NCBI GenBank assembly: GCA_014885115.2
Contig: WKLE02000334.1
Span: forward strand, 7,385-18,870
DNA: 11,486 bases
Reading direction: 5' to 3'
Origin: Asterionellopsis glacialis
Taxonomy: Eukaryota > Bacillariophyta > Plagiogrammaphyceae > Rhaphoneidales > Asterionellopsidaceae
The translations under genes and the position numbers were made by a program. Below the pieces are notes generated by a model. That model did not search any database. It worked only from the letters and a program-made list of their open reading frames with translations, and was not told the origin of the DNA. Of this stretch, positions 1 to 7,660 are shown piece by piece; within the stretch, counting starts at the first letter, position 1, and each line of letters opens with the position of its first letter.

Positions 1-406
1 AATAATACTTTACTATTCGTAGGGGTGTTTTTATGACGTCATAATATTGATTTACTCATCCAGGCGCGCGGGGTTGACCTCCCTAAGCTACAGACGGTTT
101 TGTGTCCGGCTGAGGGAATTTCTGGTTGAGCTCATGGACACTGTCAAATCTCGAAATCGTGTTGCGGTGCCATCGACTTTGACTTTATACCCCTAGACTT
201 TATGGATTGACAAACCCTTTCGAACCCAAGTCAGAACCTACAAGAATATAACGACAATACAACTACACAAAAACCTTCAAGTTTGTGGATCGGTCGACTG
301 CGACTTACTGGTTCATTCCGTGTAAAGAACAACAATATATTGGTTTTCTCCCTTGAAATAATAAAGCCATCGACTACGCCCATATATATACTAGATAATT
401 ACTAAA
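1..406. other. Upstream flank of the Orai-like gene
   Basis: No credible gene is seen here. The stretch is the 5' flank and probably the promoter and leader of the channel gene that starts at 407. It holds a perfect CRE-type palindrome at 31-44, a GC-rich patch near 63-72, and a TATATATA run at 383-390. The TATA run is only about 17 nt from the ATG, so it is an uncertain core promoter. The start codon context (A at -3, G at +4) is favourable. The hexamer GACTTT recurs three times between about 175 and 202, without obvious meaning. Confidence 0.5.
31..44. promoter_or_regulatory. CRE-type palindrome (TGACGTCA core)
   Basis: TTATGACGTCATAA is a perfect 14-bp palindrome containing the full cAMP response element core, a classic bZIP dimer site. 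Diatom CO2/cAMP-responsive promoters are known to use TGACGT and ACGTCA half-sites bound by bZIP factors. Here the site lies 362 bp upstream of the Orai-like start codon. That it regulates this gene is inference; it could belong to a gene to the left of the window. Confidence 0.45.
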
Positions 407-1357
407 ATGGCATCAGTCTTCAATATAGCAGCGGGCGTTGGTTCCACGGCTGATATGGCATGGGAAATTAAATGTCGTGAAGAAGATATGGCACAACGTG
501 CCTTGGAAAATGAACGTCGTGCAATTGATGATGCACGTCGTGCAGTCGATGAAAAGGCACAACAACTCAAGGCGATAGCCTCCAATAGTGCCTTGATTGC
601 GGGATTCTCCATGGTGGTCATGGTAGAAATTGCGATACCAGATGATTTACATCCTGCCCTGTTGGTGATATTTGGTTGTACAACCGCCGGTGTGGTGAGT
701 TTAATGTTAATTGCCATGTTAAATGCCACATTCATGTTGGTGGCAATACTGCGGTACGATTGTGTAGTGAGGGAGGTGGCCTTTTCTGATTTTTGGAGGA
801 AACGGTGTGACTCCGATTGGCGTTTGGCCTTACGGTGCTTTGCGTATGGTGTCCCGTTATTCATGGCAGTGTTGGCACAGATTGGATGGGTCGTATTTTG
901 GAATCATGAAAAGGCAAGTGTGTATGCGTCCGTGATGGTGACCATTATTGCCTTTTGTACAATTGTACTTTGGTTTGCCCATACGGATCGTAAATGGAGT
1001 GAATTCTTGTTGAGTGCGGATGCCAAATTAAAAAATCCACGAGCTGGAATGTTGGTTGGCAATCATAGTACTTATTCAGCAAGAAGGCAGAATAGCAACA
1101 CGACAAGCAGTTTACAGCAACAGCACCAATCAACAACAGCCACTAATAGAATACGAAGTGGTAGTACTAGCAATCACGCTAATAACAAAGATGATAGTGA
1201 AAGAATAGGCACACTAACATCAACACGAAGTGCAAGTACTACTACTACTGGAGGTGGTATTGATTCAACCTCTGCCATGATGAATATTGATGGTGTGACA
1301 GCCACAGAGGATACTTCTCCTTCCAAAAGGAGTACGAATACCTTTCGATATCGATAA
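407..1357 (+). CDS. ORAI: Orai-type calcium release-activated channel subunit
   Basis: This 316-residue intronless gene encodes a four-helix membrane protein of the Orai family, the pore subunit of CRAC calcium channels. Residues 20-54 form a charged helix leading into TM1. LKAIASNSALIAGF and VMVEI (54-75) align without gaps to human Orai1 LKASSRTSALLSGF and AMVEV. L63, F67 and V70 match the hydrophobic gate L95, F99, V102, and E74 matches selectivity-filter E106. D79 and D80 match the outer acidic vestibule, and CTT at 91-93 begins TM2. TM3 (about 141-165) keeps G148 and W161, and TM4 is about 170-192. Differences: S59, Q53 and A51 replace basic R91, K85 and R83; M100 replaces H134; V155 replaces E190. 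The tail from 197 is Ser/Thr-rich and lacks the animal STIM-binding coiled coil. Plasma or organelle membrane location cannot be told. I am confident of the family and unsure of the gating mode. Confidence 0.87.
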   Translation: MASVFNIAAGVGSTADMAWEIKCREEDMAQRALENERRAIDDARRAVDEKAQQLKAIASNSALIAGFSMVVMVEIAIPDDLHPALLVIFGCTTAGVVSLMLIAMLNATFMLVAILRYDCVVREVAFSDFWRKRCDSDWRLALRCFAYGVPLFMAVLAQIGWVVFWNHEKASVYASVMVTIIAFCTIVLWFAHTDRKWSEFLLSADAKLKNPRAGMLVGNHSTYSARRQNSNTTSSLQQQHQSTTATNRIRSGSTSNHANNKDDSERIGTLTSTRSASTTTTGGGIDSTSAMMNIDGVTATEDTSPSKRSTNTFRYR

Positions 1358-1610
1358 CATCTAATAGAATACAACATTTTTGAAGGAATTAGTCCAACAA
1401 GACAATATACAATAGAGCCAGAGAAAAAAAACTTTTCAGATGTTTCTTCACTCCTGTTCGTTTTAGAAAACTTCAATCAGAGTAGCTTGAGAACTCACCA
1501 AAGACAACACAAAAAAAAGAAGAGAAGCAAGGACGCCAAAAGACGATGGAATTGAAAAATTAGGTGTAAGCTATATAAAATTTGAAAATAATATAAGATA
1601 CATATTTTTA

Positions 1611-1616
1611 AATAAA
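1611..1616 (+). terminator. Candidate poly(A) signal AATAAA
   Basis: AATAAA lies about 255 nt after the Orai-like stop codon in an A/T-rich stretch. A second copy lies at 1673-1678, so either could direct cleavage. Such motifs are easily found by chance in AT-rich DNA. Confidence 0.3.
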
Positions 1617-1672
1617 TATTTATACGTAGAAGAGACATTTCATATATTCATTTTAAAATTAGTTTCAGTAGC

Positions 1673-1678
1673 AATAAA
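1673..1678 (+). terminator. Second candidate poly(A) signal AATAAA
   Basis: AATAAA lies 316 nt after the Orai-like stop, in the context GCAATAAACT. Base composition changes about 20 nt further on, which makes it slightly more attractive as the transcript end than the copy at 1611. Confidence 0.3.
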
Positions 1679-1951
1679 CTAGCTTAAACCTAGAAACGGC
1701 GGTGCAGGGACCCCAGCATCATATTGTGGCATATCGCGACCTCCGCCGACATACAACACCAACCCATCGACTTCGATCGAACTGCTTTTAGTCTATCATT
1801 TTCAGAGCGAAGTCAATCATTGGAAGCAAAGCACAAAGTAATCTATCTGTACAAGAATAGCAAAGAAGACAGACAATACTTACTAAGACTCGGTTGGTTG
1901 GTCAGGTCTAGAGAGTCTAGAGACTACAGAGTCTAACTAACTACTAGAGCC

Positions 1952-4900
1952 ATGGCATCCTCACGATGGAAACGATTTGCGTTCTTTGATCGACATACAT
2001 TGAGTCTTCCAAATGAAGTTGTAGATGATTTAATTTCTGCTGATATTCGAAATGGAAGCACTACAACAGCTGATCGTGCGGCTGGTACTCTGTCGTCTTC
2101 TCGTAAAAATGATCAGCAGCATCAGCAGCAGCATTTAGGATTAACATGTGATTCCATTCGTCTGGTTGTCACATCTGCTGCATTGCCTGCGAGTAGTAGT
2201 ACTAGCAATGCTGCAAGTAGTCAACGAAAAGCTGATTTTGCAACTCTCCCTTCGACTCCTCATAATGCGGGTGATCTGGTACATAAAATGGAACAACAAT
2301 TATCATTAAAGGATGAAGATGAACCCATGACAGCCATGTGGTCAACCTTAATGGCATGTGCAGCACCTGATATTTCATCGTCGCCTACGAAAAAAGATTC
2401 TGCCGATGGAAGTAAACAGCAAAGTAATGAAATACGATTACCAAGTCAATCACAAGCCTCCATGCCATTCATGGCATCATCCTCTTCTTCCAATCCTACT
2501 ACAACTACTTCCTTGTCACGAGCATCATCGTCAGATGGATTAGTTCTTGTGTTTTGCACATCACCCAATTCAGATTTAATTCATTGTGTAGATGTTACCG
2601 TGCGATGTAATCCATCTTCTGCTGCTGCAACTGCAGCTGGAGGAGAAAGTTTAGAGGACTTGGATGGTTGGAGAGGATACTTTGCACCTTTTTCATCCGT
2701 ATCTTCTGAGGATTCTATCCATACCGATAGTGTTCGATCCTCTTCTCGCATGTCTGAACGACCAGGTGCTAGTTCTGCTGCTGCTGATCATGGTGCGGGT
2801 GGTGGTGGAAGTAGCAGTGTGGAGGATGACATTCATAATACTCATTGGAATCATTTACAAGGATTAGCTGTTTGTCGTGCGGAATCTTCTGCTTCCGTCC
2901 ATGACGCTCAAGGTTCATCTTCTCAACAACAAGAACATAATCCGATTTTGATGGCATGTTTATCTGAATCCATGGTTGTTCTTCATGAAGATCCACATTT
3001 GCATTTATCATGTCGTTTACCACTTGCCAATCATACTCCAAATTCACTCACTTCTTCCACAAGTACACCCCCCTATGCTACATGGAATACGACACAATAT
3101 GGATATGGACGTGTTGTAGATATATTATTACCTGGTATTGTAGCTGTGGGGACAAGTAAAGGTACTGTACTTGTATTTAATGCCATGAAAACAACACCTC
3201 ATAACAAATTACAATTATTCATGACCATACCACCACCCCCATCCTTATCCTCTGACAAATCGAGTACTAGTAACGTTGTGGGAGTCACATCTGTGAAACT
3301 TGTCATGGGTGGTGGAACAGGAGGAAATAATGCGACAAATACGAAAATGTTTTTATATGTGTCCTATTACAAAGCATCCTCAGGAAGTGGAATAGCTTCA
3401 TCTCCAACTAGGAATCGTCGTTCCATGCCATCCTCACCTTCGTCCAACAGTGCTACTGGTGGTGGGGGTGGCGCAGCTGCAGGTGGTGTATGTTGTTATG
3501 ATTTAGGCAATGTCCCTACCAACAACAATAATAATAGCCATCATCATGGACCATTGGCACGTTTTGATTTAGATGGACGTCATGTACGATCCGATAGTTT
3601 ATGCAATGTCATTGAAAAATACGATGGAAGTAGTGGTAATACTGCAAGTCAGGCCAAACAATATATGGTAGCACAACCAGATGGATTATATACCTATAGT
3701 CAAACTCAAAAGGTTGGGGTTGCACCTATCGATGGATCTAAAATTTCAATTTGTGCATTGCCACAAATTTACAATCATGGTAGTAGTACTCTCAAGAAAA
3801 AACGTCATTCTTCCATGAATGGTAGTGGCAGTGGTACTGCTACTTCTAGTGGTGGTACAACATCTGCAGGAGGAGGAACCACAGTAACTCCAGATGCAGC
3901 AAATGCGAGTAGCACCACATCAACTACTGCATCAGGTGTATTGTATGCACTTGTAGCATCCACAGATGCAAAGTCTGGACGTGATGCGATTGATATCTAT
4001 GACGCCACAAACAAATTGGTAGCATTTCATGTATTATTGTCTCCTGGACATCGTGCACTTCGTGCTGTGGCTATAGCAACCTTACCTAAGGGATTAACAG
4101 AATCAGGCATGCCAGAAGGAGGACGTTCTTCTGCTATTGTTGTGACAAGTGGTGGATCTATTGTGACTTTGACAGAAAAGGTTACCAGAGCCAAGGTATC
4201 CCTTTTGGTACAAAAGAATTTGTACGCTGCTGCTATATCCATGGCATTTGCAGATCCGTCCTATCAACCGTCGGATATTACGGCCCTGTACAGACGCCAT
4301 GCGGAACATTTGTATCGCAAGGGTGATTTTAGTGCTGCCATGGACCAATACATCTATACCATTGGATCGCTGGAGTCCTCACATGTGATTTATAGATATT
4401 TGGATGCGCCCAAGATACCATTATTGGCAAGATACTTGGAGGAATTGCGATCACGTAATTTGGCAACATCCGTCCATAATGAATTGTTACGTGCGTGTTA
4501 TCTCAAATTAAATGACACTCCTGCATCGGAAAAGGTGTCAGCAACCTTGTCAAGTTCGACAGATGCTGCCTCCCTATCATCCATTGTGTCTAATTTAGCT
4601 ACCCAAAATCCAACAGAAGCTCTAGCTACGATATGTTCCTTCAAGGCACCTCAAGCTGCAGAAGCTTTGGTGAAACATGGTGCAGCTTTAGTACGGGTCA
4701 TGCCACGTGAAACAGCTGGTATTGTAGTATCGTTATGTGTTGGTACATATTCACCGATGGATATTGCCAATGCGGCAGATGCAGCCAATACCATCAACAC
4801 TGCTACTAGTGGTGCAACAGCAGGAGGAGGTGAGGCTTCTACTACTACGAAAAGTACAAGTGCTGCATCCAAACTACTGGAACATCCTCCAACAACATTC

Positions 4901-6178
4901 GGAACGGATGATGATCGTCCCAAAACATCAGAACCTTATCCAGTCCATCTCTTTGCATCTGCATTTCTAGAAAATCCCAAATTATTACGTCTCATATTGG
5001 CACATTGCAATCGTAACAAATGCCCCTTAACACCATCGTTACGTCGTACATTGTTAGAGTTGACCCTGGCTGAATGGAATCATGCCAAACGGACTGGTGA
5101 TACTGAAGTTGAAAAGATGAGACGGAAGGAGGCCATTGCCTCACTTACTGATTCGCATTCTGCGGACATTGGTGATTATGAGGCATTGGTTTTGGTTCAA
5201 CAAGCGAACTTTGCAGAAGGTGAATTGTTGATATATGAACGTCTCCAAATGGTACCCATGCTATTGGCACGATACGCCCAAGATGGTGGTGAACGTGCTA
5301 GACGTCAAATGCTTGCCATGTGTCAAAGTGACCCTGAAATTTTGGCAGATGTTTTAGGTTACTTTGTAAATATGGCAAGTGTTGCCATCTCACAAGAAGG
5401 TGGAAGAAGTGGAGGACGGACCACAAGCCATTCATTAGTCGGTGGAGCAGCAAGATCGCATTACACCAATAGTGTTGGTGGTAGTATCCCTGGTCGTGAT
5501 GATGATAGTCTTGGTAGTTCTGATGGTGAAGCGAGTGAAATTTTGGATGATATTCGAGAAGCACTGACATTAGCTCGTGTACAGGGTGTTCTACCACCTG
5601 TTCGGATAGCAAGAATCCTTGCTGGAGAAGGTGTTGGTCAATTTAGTGTAGATTCCTCACAACAACAGCAACAACAGCAACAGCATATGATACCCCAGTC
5701 ATATCATCCTAACGCTACCAGTACTCCCCCAAGCGGTGCAAACCAACTTACCGTACCTTTGTCGGTGGCTCTTGATTATGTTGGTGCTATTCTTGATGAT
5801 ACTAGTAAGGAGTCGTCACGGCTCAAGTCAGAAGTAGAGGAATACAATGAATTGTGTGCCTCTATGGAATCTGAAATTGAATCATTGTTAAGTGCAGCAA
5901 GACCAACTTCCCCGTCCATAGCTGCTTGTGACAGCAAGGAACAACTGTCATCAATTGCGGGTGCAACTACTTCTACAAACATTGATATTGAAGAAATTTA
6001 TACTAAACTTCGTTCATCAGTTGATGATGGTATTAGTAGTACTGGGAAAAGGTCTGATTCAACCACAACAACAGCAACGTCAGAACAATCGCAAGAAGCA
6101 TTTTGGAGAGAAATGGGTGGATCTGAAGATAGATTTGAAACTATCACACGATTTTTTGCCAAAGGAATTGTTCAATAG
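1952..6178 (+). CDS. VPS11: VPS11 homologue (HOPS/CORVET core) lacking its RING finger
   Basis: This 1408-residue protein is long for VPS11 (human about 941, yeast 1029). The N-terminus WKRFAFFD matches human WRRFVFFD. Residues 1 to about 745 should form the beta-propeller but are interrupted by Ser, Gly, Thr and Asn tracts. From 748, KVSLLVQKNLYAAAI begins the clathrin-repeat solenoid; HAEHLYRKGDFSAAMDQYI then TIGSLE and YLDAPKI match human DHLYSKGNHDGAVQQYI, TIGKLE and FLDAQRI. Later blocks (1066-1143, and VLPPVRIARIL near 1213) also align. A run of eight Gln (1237-1244) interrupts the solenoid end. A coiled coil at about 1285-1315 precedes a Ser/Thr linker. The tail EAFWREMGG and FFAKGIVQ (1382-1408) matches the end of animal VPS11. 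The eight zinc ligands expected between coiled coil and tail are absent; only two Cys remain after 1290. The family function is core scaffold for endosome and vacuole tethering. Confidence 0.9.
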   Translation: MASSRWKRFAFFDRHTLSLPNEVVDDLISADIRNGSTTTADRAAGTLSSSRKNDQQHQQQHLGLTCDSIRLVVTSAALPASSSTSNAASSQRKADFATLPSTPHNAGDLVHKMEQQLSLKDEDEPMTAMWSTLMACAAPDISSSPTKKDSADGSKQQSNEIRLPSQSQASMPFMASSSSSNPTTTTSLSRASSSDGLVLVFCTSPNSDLIHCVDVTVRCNPSSAAATAAGGESLEDLDGWRGYFAPFSSVSSEDSIHTDSVRSSSRMSERPGASSAAADHGAGGGGSSSVEDDIHNTHWNHLQGLAVCRAESSASVHDAQGSSSQQQEHNPILMACLSESMVVLHEDPHLHLSCRLPLANHTPNSLTSSTSTPPYATWNTTQYGYGRVVDILLPGIVAVGTSKGTVLVFNAMKTTPHNKLQLFMTIPPPPSLSSDKSSTSNVVGVTSVKLVMGGGTGGNNATNTKMFLYVSYYKASSGSGIASSPTRNRRSMPSSPSSNSATGGGGGAAAGGVCCYDLGNVPTNNNNNSHHHGPLARFDLDGRHVRSDSLCNVIEKYDGSSGNTASQAKQYMVAQPDGLYTYSQTQKVGVAPIDGSKISICALPQIYNHGSSTLKKKRHSSMNGSGSGTATSSGGTTSAGGGTTVTPDAANASSTTSTTASGVLYALVASTDAKSGRDAIDIYDATNKLVAFHVLLSPGHRALRAVAIATLPKGLTESGMPEGGRSSAIVVTSGGSIVTLTEKVTRAKVSLLVQKNLYAAAISMAFADPSYQPSDITALYRRHAEHLYRKGDFSAAMDQYIYTIGSLESSHVIYRYLDAPKIPLLARYLEELRSRNLATSVHNELLRACYLKLNDTPASEKVSATLSSSTDAASLSSIVSNLATQNPTEALATICSFKAPQAAEALVKHGAALVRVMPRETAGIVVSLCVGTYSPMDIANAADAANTINTATSGATAGGGEASTTTKSTSAASKLLEHPPTTFGTDDDRPKTSEPYPVHLFASAFLENPKLLRLILAHCNRNKCPLTPSLRRTLLELTLAEWNHAKRTGDTEVEKMRRKEAIASLTDSHSADIGDYEALVLVQQANFAEGELLIYERLQMVPMLLARYAQDGGERARRQMLAMCQSDPEILADVLGYFVNMASVAISQEGGRSGGRTTSHSLVGGAARSHYTNSVGGSIPGRDDDSLGSSDGEASEILDDIREALTLARVQGVLPPVRIARILAGEGVGQFSVDSSQQQQQQQQHMIPQSYHPNATSTPPSGANQLTVPLSVALDYVGAILDDTSKESSRLKSEVEEYNELCASMESEIESLLSAARPTSPSIAACDSKEQLSSIAGATTSTNIDIEEIYTKLRSSVDDGISSTGKRSDSTTTTATSEQSQEAFWREMGGSEDRFETITRFFAKGIVQ

Positions 6179-6295
6179 GGTGTGCTTTAAAGTAGACAAT
6201 ATTATGGTGCAGAATCGTATGCATTCATTTTAAAATGGTTGTCCGTACACTTCGTGCTGTTGAATACATACATCATATATTCTAATGCTGGCATT

Positions 6296-6319
6296 TATTG
6301 AAATGTTATTATTTCAATA
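6296..6319. repeat. Hairpin in VPS11 3' flank
   Basis: TATTGAAAT (6296-6304) pairs perfectly with ATTTCAATA (6311-6319) around a six-base loop. It lies about 120 nt after the VPS11 stop. The stem is A/T-rich and could be a mild 3'-end structure or chance. Confidence 0.35.
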
Positions 6320-6609
6320 TGGTCATAATGCAGTCATAACAACGAAGAGAAATTTCAATGTTTGTCACAGACAGACAGTTTATCCATGAATTTATGTTCT
6401 GAGCCTCGCAGGAATTTTTCTTTTATATAATTTAGGTTTTTCTTAGAAGTGAATTTTGCACCCGGATAAAACAAAATTAAATCCAGAACAGAAGTTTTCC
6501 AACTAGCATACTGCATTGCATGAGAGAATAAAAAAAGAGGTCCATTGCTTTCGTCCACGCTTCCGGTGGCTTTTACACGGTGCTGGTGGAGTTGATTATA
6601 CAATGAGGT

Positions 6610-6666
6610 GGAAAGGGGGGAGGGGGGGAGAGAAAGAGGAGAAAAAGAGGAAAGAAAGAAGAAAGA
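6610..6666 (+). repeat. 57-nt uninterrupted purine run with G6 and G7 tracts
   Basis: Every base from 6610 to 6666 is A or G, including G runs of six (6615-6620) and seven (6622-6628). Such tracts can form triplexes or G-quadruplexes and are prone to length change. Confidence 0.7.
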
Positions 6667-6782
6667 TTTTCAATTTTCCCCTTCCACTGTCATGCACCGT
6701 TATCATATTATTCGATGCCATCAATGTTACATTTTATTTGATATCTCAACAACTACCTGGACGATTACAACAAAAAAGTTAT

Positions 6783-6811
6783 CGATCGCCATCTTCATCT
6801 GATGGCGATCG
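6783..6811. repeat. Perfect 11-bp hairpin
   Basis: CGATCGCCATC (6783-6793) and GATGGCGATCG (6801-6811) are exact reverse complements around the seven-base loop TTCATCT. It is more G/C-rich than its surroundings. A-rich sequence flanks both sides. No gene of known kind uses it here. Confidence 0.65.
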
Positions 6812-6986
6812 TTTCAACAACAAAAATCCGTTAATTGATTTTTAGACCCCGATAAGTGATTTTTAGGTATCTGATATATAACTACAGGTTTTTTATGTTT
6901 GTTAAATGATAAGCTGCCATCCTACCAAATAGGGGACCAACCAGGTAAAGGGTCCACCACGACTGCACAAGAACCCTTCCGGTGGG

Positions 6987-7150
6987 CTTCAAGGAGGTAT
7001 GAAGTAACAGGAGGTGAAACTCTAGAACCCAGCTGTAGAAATTTGGACAGACATCACACGCTTTTTAGAAATGGCTCTTGTAGAACCAGTGCTATACCGC
7101 TCATCGTGTAAATTCACGTATATTCAAGTTCTTTTGGGTTTTTTCTTTTC
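6987..7150 (+). pseudogene. Decayed coding fragment, copy 1 of an inverted repeated segment
   Basis: I do not recognise the protein. In the frame starting CAA GGA GGT at 6990, the translation gives QGGMK, two stops (7005 and about 7023), then IWTDITRFLEMALVEPV and KFTYIQVL. The minus-strand copy near 9425-9250 gives QGGIN, FWTYIK, EMAFIEPV and KFTYNQVL in the same frame. Over about 93 aligned bases (7035-7133) the two copies differ at roughly 17 positions by hand count. Several differences are silent (GTG/GTA, TCG/TCC, ACG/ACA), which implies a shared coding ancestor. Another frame is open through 7111 but has no ATG and a less conserved translation. Likely a broken gene piece or mobile-element passenger. 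Confidence 0.5.
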
Positions 7151-7345
7151 TCACTCTAGTTTGTTACTTTATACCTCCTTGGTTCCCCCAACACCCATCA
7201 TCCGGCCATCGAAGTTCGAACTGCAATGTGACCACAGGTGAACACACAGGCGGACAGCTTGACAAAAAAGGATTGTTTTGCCAAGGAAAAGGAATAGGAA
7301 AGGCCAACTTGAAGGCCACTATTTTATTTAAAATGCCCTGTTTAT

Positions 7346-7660
7346 ATGATACGTATTCTTAAAAGAGTATTCTTTGCTCTGCTCCTGGTAGCACATATCT
7401 TAGGATGTTGCTCCTTTTTAGCTACTGTTTTGACCCCACCATTGATGGTGTTGTCCCAGTCAGAACTTTGGCTATTATCACATCAAATTATATCAAAATG
7501 TAATTCTGCAGAGCAGGCAATGTCTATGGTATTGCACTTAAAGCTGCAGCTGACTAATAACAAAGTAAACAATTCATCATTTGTGGACAACTGGCTTTGC
7601 CTTTCTTATGGAACCCAATGCATTATATTGGGCAAAATGGAGGTCAAATTCAATGACTAA
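7346..7660 (+). CDS. Hypothetical membrane-anchored protein or fragment; weak acyltransferase likeness
   Basis: This 104-residue frame starts with ATG and has a strong hydrophobic segment at about residues 8-36, with a basic start (RILKR). FLATVLTPPLMVLSQSELW recalls the first membrane segment and PLM...W region of lysophospholipid acyltransferases. YGTQCIILGK recalls the segment before their catalytic NHxxxxD motif. Beyond the stop, SMIL followed by NHLTDYC can be read in two frames (about 7678-7713), roughly where that motif would sit but one residue short. If the likeness is real, this is the wrecked start of such a gene, not a working enzyme. It may equally be a lineage-specific small protein or chance. 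The surrounding DNA is full of decayed coding sequence, which favours a relic. Confidence 0.3.
   Translation: MIRILKRVFFALLLVAHILGCCSFLATVLTPPLMVLSQSELWLLSHQIISKCNSAEQAMSMVLHLKLQLTNNKVNNSSFVDNWLCLSYGTQCIILGKMEVKFND

Larger units (their letters stand above)
1358..1951. other. Intergenic: Orai 3' end and VPS11 5' flank
   Basis: This 594-bp spacer separates two co-oriented genes. The left part is A/T-rich 3' untranslated sequence carrying two AATAAA motifs (1611 and 1673). The right part is more mixed in composition and runs into VPS11, whose GAGCCATGG start context is strong. A frame stays open from about 1724 to 1936 but has no ATG and no recognisable protein. GTCTAGAGAGTCTAGAGAC and neighbouring copies of the TCTAG word (about 1906-1936) form a small direct-repeat cluster just before the start codon. 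No TATA box is evident. Confidence 0.55.
6179..6985. other. VPS11 3' flank and non-coding stretch
   Basis: There is no supportable gene here. The left part is the VPS11 3' untranslated region, with a hairpin at 6296-6319. Open frames between 6516 and 6845 merely read through a purine run and look non-coding (Lys/Arg/Glu/Gly monotony). The stretch also holds the 57-nt purine run (6610-6666) and a perfect 11-bp hairpin (6783-6811). No AATAAA is seen close to the VPS11 stop. Confidence 0.5.

Noticed and set aside
391..864. Open frame on the - strand opposite the Orai-like gene
   Set aside because: It is an antisense shadow of a well-supported gene, with no family signal of its own.
1724..1936. 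Open + frame just before VPS11
   Set aside because: It begins with TTG, has no ATG, and its translation resembles no protein. It is probably 5' untranslated sequence.
6516..6845. Open + frames across the purine run
   Set aside because: The composition simply reflects the A/G tract (Lys, Arg, Glu, Gly) and the rest has no recognisable domain.
7213..7222. AGTTCGAACT, resembling a tRNA T-loop
   Set aside because: The five bases on each side do not pair as a T-stem and no acceptor or anticodon arm is found; it is only a 10-bp palindrome.
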